From contig NYZP01000001.1 of the NCBI GenBank assembly GCA_002687175.1, forward strand, positions 136,734 through 200,733: DNA of 64,000 bases, written 5' to 3'. The notes below the pieces were generated by a model. It was not told where the DNA came from. It searched no databases and worked only from the letters and a program-made list of their open reading frames with translations. The DNA is from Parcubacteria group bacterium (GTDB taxonomy: Bacteria; Patescibacteria; ABY1; Buchananbacterales; UBA6539). The stretch's first letter is position 1; each line of letters starts with the position of its first letter. The position numbers and the translations under genes were made by a program. This document shows positions 8,939 to 16,172 of the stretch, one piece after another.

Positions 8939-8980
8939 TGCCAATAAAAAATCGACCTAAAGCCGAAAAATAATAACCTG

Positions 8981-9005
8981 CTCTAAAATAAATTTAGAGT
9001 TTTTT
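8981..9005 (+). terminator. possible terminator on the + strand
   Basis: CTCTAAA/TTTAGAG stem of 7 bp, 5-nt loop, then six T on the + strand. No + strand gene leading into it is convincing, so it may belong to an unrecognised transcript or be chance. Confidence 0.4.
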
Positions 9006-9007
9006 AC

Positions 9008-9055
9008 TTGTCCTGAACCTTGTCCTGAACTTGTTTCAGGATCTCTTTCAGGATC
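9008..9055. repeat. CCTGAAC/GTTTCAGG palindromic repeat
   Basis: Two direct copies of CTTGTCCTGAAC(C) are followed by TTGTTTCAGGATCTCTTTCAGGAT, so CCTGAA and TTCAGG can fold into alternative hairpins. Repeats of the type GATCCTGAAACAAGTTCAGGA occur between genes in many unrelated bacteria. It lies downstream of the small SEC-C gene; no ORF crosses it. Confidence 0.55.
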
Positions 9056-9069
9056 CCAATCTAAAAAAA

Positions 9070-9189
9070 TTAGTAACAGCACTCGCCTGCTGCCTTGCCC
9101 GACCCGCAATCGCACTCTTCAGCCGCCCCGCAACATTCCCCATAGGGCTTGCCCGAACCGCAGGTGCAATCATCACCCAAATGTGGCAT
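9070..9189 (-). CDS. 39-aa protein with two SEC-C zinc-binding motifs
   Basis: A short minus-strand frame starting at the ATG at 9189, 8 nt after the tatD stop. Its product contains CTCGSGKPYGECCG and CDCGSGKAAGECCY, two copies of the SEC-C signature (CxCGSGKxxxxCC) that binds zinc at the C-terminus of SecA and in other proteins. Almost nothing else is encoded. No SD is seen, which is normal here for genes in the tatD operon. The exact double motif makes chance unlikely. Role unknown; a free-standing zinc-binding or chaperone-docking peptide is possible. Confidence 0.65.
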   Translation of the reverse strand: MPHLGDDCTCGSGKPYGECCGAAEECDCGSGKAAGECCY

Positions 9190-9197
9190 ATGTCACA

Positions 9198-9992
9198 CTA
9201 TAGATTAAATAACTTAATTGTGTTTTGGGATGTTTGTTTTTCAATTTTATTATAGCTTAACTGCCTAATTTCAGCAATTTTTTCAGCTACATACCTAACA
9301 TATTGTGGCTGATTGCGTTTACCACGATTTGGCTCTGGAGCTAGATAGGGGCTGTCCGTTTCCACCAAAATTTTGGACAAATCTACACTCTTGATAACTT
9401 CAGCCAGTTGTCCAGTTTTGTCAAAAGTTATAATACCAGTAAACCCAATATGGAAACCTAAGTCCGTAAACCCTTGGGCCTCGGCAACGCTACCACCAAA
9501 ACAATGAATCACTCCGCCTTTCACTTTTTGATCTTTCAATATTTTAACCATTTCTTTATAAGCACTCTTGGTTCCGTCTTTACTGTTACGACCGTGCATG
9601 ATTACCGGTAAGTCATGCTCTTCGGCTAAATTAAGGTGTTGAATAAAAACTTCTTTTTGTTTGGTAAAAGTATCATCATTATGAAAAAAATCAATTCCCG
9701 TTTCACCAATCGCGACCACTTTTTTTGATGACTCTATTAATCTACCATACTCAATTGGGTCAAACTTTTCCGGATGAAATTTTGAACCTTCAACGTGAAT
9801 CGGGTGCAACGCAACTGACGCCCAAACTCCGCTATCAAATTTTTCAGCAATAGCAATTCCTTTTTTACTTGTTTCGTATTGTGCACCAACACAGATATAA
9901 TTGATATCATCTTTTAAACAATCCTCAGTCACTGACTGCCAGTCATCATTAAAATCTTCAAAATTTAAATGAGCATGAGAATCAATAAGCAT
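9198..9992 (-). CDS. tatD: TatD family metal-dependent hydrolase (DNase)
   Basis: 264 aa, normal length. The metal-binding HAH near residue 6, the glutamate in IGETGIDFF, the histidines in MHGRNS and VIHCFGG, and the ETDSPYLAPEPNRG motif are all present. Known role: 3'-5' exonuclease or D-aminoacyl-tRNA-related deacylase of the amidohydrolase superfamily. It follows cvpA by 2 nt and metG before it, a gene order often seen with methionyl-tRNA synthetase. Confidence 0.95.
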   Translation of the reverse strand: MLIDSHAHLNFEDFNDDWQSVTEDCLKDDINYICVGAQYETSKKGIAIAEKFDSGVWASVALHPIHVEGSKFHPEKFDPIEYGRLIESSKKVVAIGETGIDFFHNDDTFTKQKEVFIQHLNLAEEHDLPVIMHGRNSKDGTKSAYKEMVKILKDQKVKGGVIHCFGGSVAEAQGFTDLGFHIGFTGIITFDKTGQLAEVIKSVDLSKILVETDSPYLAPEPNRGKRNQPQYVRYVAEKIAEIRQLSYNKIEKQTSQNTIKLFNL

Positions 9993-9994
9993 AA

Positions 9995-10513
9995 TTAAAT
10001 AACCGATTTAAGTTGGTTCAATAGCTCTGGTAAGAGTGGTGATAAAAACCCACCCATTTCAATTAACCACAACGCAACATTTGATCCAGATAAAATCTCA
10101 GTAACCCATTCCGAGATTTCAAACCGTGAAGTAAAATATAAAATTATACCCAAGGCTAGCACCCCTTCCAAAAAACCAAATAGCGCACCTAAGATCCGGT
10201 TAAGACTTTTGGTAAATGGAATGATAGAAATAATATTAAACATTTTATTGATGAACCAAAACACCAAACCAGTAGCTCGATTAATAACCACAAAAATTAT
10301 AATAAAGGCAACTACTCTGGCCGTATTACCATGTCCTAATAAAATTGGTTCTAGCCATGCACCAACCGGTTCATAGTAAAGACCGGCGATCCAGGAACCA
10401 ATTACTACTCCTACCAATGCTCCAATTGATTGAACTAGTCCAAGAGCAAAGCCAAAAGAAATAAAAATAAAGATGATCAGTAGTAAAATTAAATCTAAAA
10501 TTGAAAAATACAT
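9995..10513 (-). CDS. CvpA family membrane protein
   Basis: 172 aa with four hydrophobic segments. The N-terminus LDLILLLIIFIFISFGFALG and the GxxVGxxxGSWIA pattern in the next helix fit the CvpA/colicin V production family. In other bacteria the family affects envelope integrity; its biochemical action is unknown. Sits 2 nt from both metG and tatD, so it is cotranscribed with them. Confidence 0.75.
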   Translation of the reverse strand: MYFSILDLILLLIIFIFISFGFALGLVQSIGALVGVVIGSWIAGLYYEPVGAWLEPILLGHGNTARVVAFIIIFVVINRATGLVFWFINKMFNIISIIPFTKSLNRILGALFGFLEGVLALGIILYFTSRFEISEWVTEILSGSNVALWLIEMGGFLSPLLPELLNQLKSVI

Positions 10514-10514
10514 A

Positions 10515-11933
10515 TTAGCTTAAGCGAGGGAATAAAGGTTTAGCTTTTTTAATTTTTTTTGCGCTAAATATTTTTTCTACTTTATCTGCTATCTCAGGCA
10601 AAAATGGTTTTAATAGCTGTGACGCTTTATAAACATCGTTAACTGATTGGTTTAAAATTTTATTGACTTCTTGTATATTACCAGCTTTGACTAGTTCCCA
10701 TGGTTTTGTTTGAGAAATTAAACCATCAACATTTGCTAAAATTTCCCAAATATACTTTAAGGCTTGATCAAAGTGAAAACCATCAAGTAATTTAGCCAAC
10801 TCTTTATCTGCTTTAACTTTCTCTAACTTGATTTTAACATTGTTTTGCTCAATTAAGCCAGAAACCCGGCTGACTAAATTACCTAAACCATTAGCTAAAT
10901 CAGCATTATAGGCCTTTTCTAACTTATCAATAGTGAAATCGCTGTCTTGAACCGGATGGACATATCTTAACAAATAGTAACGAACAGCGTCAGTGCCATA
11001 TTTTTTAACTAAGGCAAACGGGTCAACAATATTACCTTCACTTTTACTAATTTTTTCACCTTTAGTGTAAATAAAACCATGGATTAAAAACCGTTTGGTT
11101 GATGGTAACCCAGCTGATAAAAGCATCGCTTGCCACATCGCTGTTTGCTGGCGTAAGTTGTCTTTTCCGGCCACTTGCATGCCCGGCCAAAACTGTTCAA
11201 ATTTTCCTTTTTTTGGCCAACCCAGTGTTGAGATATAATTTATCAAAGCATCAAACCAAACATACATTACATGTTCATTATCACCTGGCACTGGGACTCC
11301 CCAGGGCATTTTACTCTTTAAACGTGAGACACTAAAATCTTCCAGACCGCTTTGGGTAAACTTTTTAATTTCATTAAGTCGACTAGCAGGGACGATATAG
11401 TCAGAATCTTTATAAATTTTTAATAGCTGTTTTTGATATTTACTAAATTTAAAAAAATAATTTTCTTCTTCAATAACTTCCAATTTAAGCTTAGGGTGAA
11501 GCTCGCACTTGCCTTCAATTAATTCCGAGTGAGTTTTTTCTAATTCACAACCAACACAGTAGTTAATTTTGTACTTCTTTTTATAGATATCACCATTGTC
11601 ATCACAGCGCTGCCAAAATTCTTGAGCCGCTTTAATATGATGTTTATCAGTAGTTCTAATAAAAGCATCATAACTTAAATTTAAAGCATTTTTTAAATTA
11701 TCAAATTTAATGGCATAAGAGTCAACATACTTTTGTGGTGTCAGCTTTGCTTTTTTAGCTTCTCTATAAATTTTTAAACCATGCTCATCAGTACCAGTAT
11801 TAAAAAAAACTTCGTTACCAATTAATCTTTGATAACGAGCAACCGCGTCAGCTTGCACAATCTCTAAAGCAAAACCAATGTGCGGGTCAGCATTAACGTA
11901 AGGTAAAGTTGTAGTGATATAAAATTTTCCCAT
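10515..11933 (-). CDS. metG: methionyl-tRNA synthetase
   Basis: 472 aa. HIGF at residues 18-21 and KISKS near residue 295 are the class I signature motifs. A zinc-knuckle region with CVGCELEKT and CELHPKL lies near residue 130, and the anticodon-binding helical domain follows. The C-terminal tRNA-binding (EMAP-like) domain of longer MetG proteins is absent, so this is the short form. Known role: charges initiator and elongator tRNA-Met in the cytoplasm. Starts 2 nt after rsmI. Confidence 0.97.
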   Translation of the reverse strand: MGKFYITTTLPYVNADPHIGFALEIVQADAVARYQRLIGNEVFFNTGTDEHGLKIYREAKKAKLTPQKYVDSYAIKFDNLKNALNLSYDAFIRTTDKHHIKAAQEFWQRCDDNGDIYKKKYKINYCVGCELEKTHSELIEGKCELHPKLKLEVIEEENYFFKFSKYQKQLLKIYKDSDYIVPASRLNEIKKFTQSGLEDFSVSRLKSKMPWGVPVPGDNEHVMYVWFDALINYISTLGWPKKGKFEQFWPGMQVAGKDNLRQQTAMWQAMLLSAGLPSTKRFLIHGFIYTKGEKISKSEGNIVDPFALVKKYGTDAVRYYLLRYVHPVQDSDFTIDKLEKAYNADLANGLGNLVSRVSGLIEQNNVKIKLEKVKADKELAKLLDGFHFDQALKYIWEILANVDGLISQTKPWELVKAGNIQEVNKILNQSVNDVYKASQLLKPFLPEIADKVEKIFSAKKIKKAKPLFPRLS

Positions 11934-11935
11934 AA

Positions 11936-12604
11936 TTACTTACTGGCGACAATAACCACAAACTCGCCTTTCACTTTATCATTAATTAATTGTCGATAAA
12001 CTTCTGTTGGTAGACCACGGTAACTGGCTTCAAACTTTTTAGTTAACTCCCTAATAACTACTATTTCGCGTTCTAATTCTAAGTCCTTAAATTCTTCAAG
12101 TAATTTTAAAATACGGTGAACTGATTCATAAAATACAACTGTTTGTTTGGCATCAACTATTTCCTTAAGCATGGTTGATCTCTTTTTCTTGTGGGGTAAA
12201 AAACCAAGAAATAAAAAACGGTCTGTTGGAAGACCGGAAACTGAAAGTGCTGCCGCTACCGCTGATGGTCCAGCTACCGCTTCAACTTTTATTCCCTCTT
12301 CGGCTGCCGCCATAACCATTAATCTCCCCGGGTCAGATATCCCTGGCGTACCGGCATCGGACACTAGAGCCACGTCTTTGCCTTGCTTTAATTTGTCAAT
12401 TAAAAATTCTATTTTACCTCGCTCACTGTGTTGATGGTAGGAGACCAGTTGGGTTTCAATTTTATAGTTTTTGACCAATCTTTGGGTTACTCGAGTATCT
12501 TCACAGGCTATAACATCAACTTCTTTTAAAACTCGTAAGGCACGCAAAGTAATGTCTTCCAAATTACCGATCGGTGTCGCCACCACAAATAGAGTCCCAG
12601 TCAT
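11936..12604 (-). CDS. rsmI: 16S rRNA (cytidine1402-2'-O)-methyltransferase
   Basis: 222 aa with the tetrapyrrole-methylase fold: GTLFVVATPIGNLEDIT at the N-terminus, CEDTRVT, SDAGTPGISDPG and GPSAVAAALSVSGL. These are the standard RsmI motifs. Known role: SAM-dependent 2'-O methylation of C1402 in the 30S decoding site. The short C-terminal domain of longer homologues is missing, which is common. Directly upstream of metG with a 2-nt gap. Confidence 0.94.
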   Translation of the reverse strand: MTGTLFVVATPIGNLEDITLRALRVLKEVDVIACEDTRVTQRLVKNYKIETQLVSYHQHSERGKIEFLIDKLKQGKDVALVSDAGTPGISDPGRLMVMAAAEEGIKVEAVAGPSAVAAALSVSGLPTDRFLFLGFLPHKKKRSTMLKEIVDAKQTVVFYESVHRILKLLEEFKDLELEREIVVIRELTKKFEASYRGLPTEVYRQLINDKVKGEFVVIVASK

Positions 12605-12613
12605 AAAAACTAT

Positions 12614-13405
12614 TTACTTACCCCAAAACTTTAACTTCTTAAATCTAGAACCAACCCTACTCAATAATCCCTTCTTTGGCTCTTCTGATTTAACCGGTTT
12701 ATTTTTTTGTTTATTAAATTCTATTATTTTATTACGAATTGGATCAGGTAATAAATGATAGTCTCGTCCATCTTCTTTTCTAATATACTCAAAAATTTTA
12801 TTCTTACTAGTTGGATTACCATTGGAATCAATGAATTGATCTCGCTGATTAATCATAGCAAATAATTCATCTTCATCTTTGGCGCCACTCAAATCTAGAC
12901 CAGCGAAAACTTTATATTCATTGGTTTGCTTATAATCTTCAATTAGGTTAGCCACGGTTTCTCTTAATCGATGCCTTAAAGTAATATTAGTATAATCAGT
13001 AGACTTGTAGTTACGAATATCTTGATAGGTCAATTTATGAATGTAGTTAATAATTGTCTCAGCTGATAAAGCTAAGCCGTTGCTATTGGTAATCTCTCCT
13101 TCGTCACGAATCATATCAATCAACTGATGGTAATCTTTGGCTTGACTAAAATCAACAACTTTACCTTCTTTATTTAAAAAGTCTTCCTTTTTCAGTTCTG
13201 GTGGCGCATTTTTCCCAACTTCTGCGGCTGGCTTTTTTTTCTTTCTCTCGGCTTCCTCGATATGCGCACTGAGATCTGGAACACCCCACTTTTGATCAAG
13301 TTCTGCTTGAACTTCTTCAAGATTTAATAATTCTTCTTCTGTTGGCTGAGCCTTTTCTGGTTCTTGTTCAGCTAATGCTTGTCCTCCCTCAATGCTTTTT
13401 TGCAT
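12614..13405 (-). CDS. hypothetical protein with two similar helical repeats
   Basis: 263 aa, soluble, strongly acidic at the start and basic at the end (GSRFKKLKFWGK). Two units look alike: one at about residues 90-125 (LIDMIRDEGEITNSNG ... INYIHK) and one at about 185-215 (LFAMINQRDQFIDSNG ... FEYIRK). Both have the form LxxMIxxxxxIxxSNGxxxxxxxIxxYI. I do not recognise a named domain. It lies 9 nt before rsmI and so is probably in the same transcript. Confidence 0.6.
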   Translation of the reverse strand: MQKSIEGGQALAEQEPEKAQPTEEELLNLEEVQAELDQKWGVPDLSAHIEEAERKKKKPAAEVGKNAPPELKKEDFLNKEGKVVDFSQAKDYHQLIDMIRDEGEITNSNGLALSAETIINYIHKLTYQDIRNYKSTDYTNITLRHRLRETVANLIEDYKQTNEYKVFAGLDLSGAKDEDELFAMINQRDQFIDSNGNPTSKNKIFEYIRKEDGRDYHLLPDPIRNKIIEFNKQKNKPVKSEEPKKGLLSRVGSRFKKLKFWGK

Positions 13406-13451
13406 ATAGTTAAATTTTATTAAGTAAAACTAATTAAAAAATAACACAAAA

Positions 13452-13472
13452 TTAGTCTTTTTTCAAGACTAA
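13452..13472 (-). terminator. possible terminator after the M23 peptidase gene
   Basis: TAGTCTT/AAGACTA stem with a short loop, then ATTTTG on the minus strand. The T-run is weak; it sits between the peptidase stop and the next gene. Confidence 0.45.
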
Positions 13473-13493
13473 AAATTATAAGAATTATCTCTA

Positions 13494-14717
13494 TTAATCT
13501 AATTGCTGTCTTAAATCAGTGATAGCACCAAAATAAGTTTCTTTATTTTCTTCAGCAATTCCTTTACTTGGAGGGAATACCTCGCGTAACGGATTTATTT
13601 TGGTGCCATACTTGACCATCTCATAATGTAAATGGGGTCCAGTAGAAAGTCCAGTTGAACCAACATAACCAATGGTTTGACCTTGAGAAACTTTTTGACC
13701 GTAACTAACAGCTAAACGTGACATATGGGCATAATTTGTTGAGTAAGTGCCATTATGATGAACACTGACTTTATTTCCATAAGATCCATCCCAACCAGCA
13801 AAAGATATAGTGCCATCACCAACTGATCTGACCGGCGTACCATAAGTAGCAGCATAGTCAATGGCTCGATGACCAGTAGAAATATTAAAGGCGGAAATGT
13901 ATCGACTGCCAGTGGTAAACCCCGAGGTAATGTATTTAAAAGCGACCGGTGCCTTTAAGAATATTTTTTGAGCTGAATCACCGTTTTGGTCAAAAAAGCC
14001 TAAATTGTCTTCTGACTCTTGGTAGTAAAAAGCATAAAGTTCATCACCGTCATTAACAAATTTACCCGCTAATACCTGACCCGGCATAATATATTCACCA
14101 TCAAGATATCGCTCTTCATATATAAATTTAAAAGTATCACCTTGACGAACTTGCCAAACAAAATCAACTGTCCACTGAAAAGCTTCGGCAAAGGCAATCA
14201 CCGCTCGCTCATCAATACCCTTAGCTAAAGCCGCTTCATACATTGAACTGTCAATTACTCCCTCGGCCGTAGCTATTTTAATTTCATAAGGTATGGCAAT
14301 TCTGGCAGCCGACCAAATTGGGTCTGAAGAAGTTGCTGTTGTGCTTGTCCTAACTGTTTGACTGACGTATAATTTTTCTTCACTGTCAATCTGATAAACT
14401 AATTGTTCAAGTTCATCGCTTTGCTTATTGTAAATTAAGTCAATGGTTCGGCCCAATCTCACTTTGCTTAAATCATAAACGTCTTCAGCTGCCGTAAAAA
14501 TTAACTGCCTAGTGCTAGTGGGAACTCGCGCCTCTTGCATTAAAATACCATAGGTTGACCCATCGGTAATTTCTATTTTTTTAGTATAGGTTAATTCTGG
14601 CTCTGGCTCTTTATCAGTAATACTTGAATCAGCTCCGGTGGTATTTGACTGCCAAATAAAAAATGCCAGGGCTCCCCCGACAATCAATAATATTATATTT
14701 AGCTTAGAAAACTTCAT
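13494..14717 (-). CDS. M23 family peptidoglycan endopeptidase
   Basis: 407 aa with an N-terminal membrane anchor (residues 7-24). The first 200 residues have an OapA/LysM-like module (ITDGSTYGILMQEARV ... LGRTIDLIY). The C-terminal M23 domain shows HRAIDYAA and HLHYE, giving the HxxxD and HxH zinc ligands near residues 285 and 368, plus GNKVSVHHNGTYSTNYAHM. Known role: cuts peptidoglycan cross-links outside the membrane. Monocistronic or with the downstream hypothetical. All catalytic residues are present, so it is probably active. Confidence 0.93.
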   Translation of the reverse strand: MKFSKLNIILLIVGGALAFFIWQSNTTGADSSITDKEPEPELTYTKKIEITDGSTYGILMQEARVPTSTRQLIFTAAEDVYDLSKVRLGRTIDLIYNKQSDELEQLVYQIDSEEKLYVSQTVRTSTTATSSDPIWSAARIAIPYEIKIATAEGVIDSSMYEAALAKGIDERAVIAFAEAFQWTVDFVWQVRQGDTFKFIYEERYLDGEYIMPGQVLAGKFVNDGDELYAFYYQESEDNLGFFDQNGDSAQKIFLKAPVAFKYITSGFTTGSRYISAFNISTGHRAIDYAATYGTPVRSVGDGTISFAGWDGSYGNKVSVHHNGTYSTNYAHMSRLAVSYGQKVSQGQTIGYVGSTGLSTGPHLHYEMVKYGTKINPLREVFPPSKGIAEENKETYFGAITDLRQQLD

Positions 14718-14776
14718 AGATCCTCATTATATCAACATTTCAAAAAACCGTCTACAACCTTTAATTAAATGAGAAA

Positions 14777-16170
14777 CTATTTTCTGGCTAACTGATTAAC
14801 TGGAAAAGTAACTGTTACTTGAGTACCGGTACCTCTAATACTTTCTACCGTAATACTACCATTCATTAACTCAACCAACTGTTTTGTGATCCAAAGTCCT
14901 AAGCCAGTGCCTTGAATAAACTTTGTTTTAATACTTTTTACCCTAAAAAATTTCTCAAATAATTTCTGCTGATTTTCTGGAGACATACCGATGCCGGTAT
15001 CTTTTACCTCAATGGCTACTTTGTTATTAACAACCTGAAGACTTACATCAACCGAACCTTTCTCGGTATACTTGATAGCATTACCAACAATGTTAATTAA
15101 TATTTGTTTTAATTTATCAACATCAATATTAATTTTAGGAATACTGTCTTTAGCGCTAAAGTTTAATTTTAACTTTTTGTTGTGGGCAGTTAATGATAGT
15201 TCATCAACGACGTCCTGAACTATCGCCGTAGGTACAACATTTTTAGAATTAAGTTGAATACGTCTTTGCTCAATACGAGAAACATCCAATAAATTTTCTA
15301 CCAAGTCACCTAAACGATTAGCCGAGGCCATAACTTTTTGGATTGCTGGTTTCATTTTGCTACTGACTTTACCTAAACTACCTTCCAGAATCAATGATAA
15401 ATAGCCTTTGACCGCCGTAATTGGCGTTCGGAGTTCATGGGAAGCCATAGAAATAAATTCATCTTTCATTTGATCAACCTCTTTAATTTTTCGATACAAG
15501 GTAGCATACCCCCAAAGCCTAGTACTAACTGCTAAAAATAAAATAGTAATCAAGATAGTCAAAGCTAACGAATAAAGTGAAGATCTCCAAGTTAAATTAG
15601 CCAGATTATGAACTACTTGGGAAGATAAAGTGAGGCTTAACAAGGCCACTTTATTATTTTGGCTATCTACCAGTGGTAGAGAAATCAACCAAAATCTCTC
15701 ATCCTGCTCTAAAATTTCTGGGTTTACTTCCTCGCCGACTGAGGATAAGAGAAGCGAATTAGTTGCTAAAGCATCATTACCTGTCTGTTGCCAGGCAAAA
15801 GTGTAATAATAAAAATTAATAACTTGGTTAATCGCTTCTGGCTTAGCACTGGCAATTACTTTAAAATCTGATCCTTGGGCACCAGGACCTGGAGATTTAA
15901 GATGTCCGGGCTAGCACCGCTAATTTCTTCAACCTTTTGTTGCAATAATACCTGATCATTAACACCATCTTTGATAAATGTTGAAAAAATCCGGCCGACT
16001 AAAAGTCCTCGACGTTGCAAAGAAATATCAATCGTTTCGTTATAACGATTAATAATAAAAATGGCATTAAAAATAATTACTAAAGGAATGAGTATAATTT
16101 AAAAAACTCCGTAAATAAGTTGAAACCGTTCATCACCCAGTAAAACTTTTATTTTTGAAGTGATTTTCAT
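14777..16170 (-). pseudogene. sensor histidine kinase, broken by a stop and a frameshift
   Basis: The ATG at 16170 lies 2 nt after the stop of the preceding gene. The frame then meets TAA at about 16096-16098 inside the first membrane helix, continues in the same frame to about 15875, and must shift by one base to stay with the conserved part. One added base gives 464 codons. Conserved parts are intact: second membrane helix, HisKA box FISMASHELRTPITAV, N-box NIVGNAIKYT, DTGIGM and GTGLGLWITK. No response regulator is next to it. An intact C-terminal frame begins at a TTG at 15688. Either decay or two sequence errors. Confidence 0.75.
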
Positions 16171-16172
16171 GT

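Noticed and set aside
8758..8973. 71-codon + strand ORF ending just before a + strand terminator-like hairpin
   Set aside because: No SD, odd composition, and it lies antisense to a unit with a better promoter and terminator; no family resemblance.
15688..16170. Alternative genetic code to explain TAA in the kinase gene
   Set aside because: TAA ends many intact genes here, and a separate frameshift shows the gene is simply damaged or misread.
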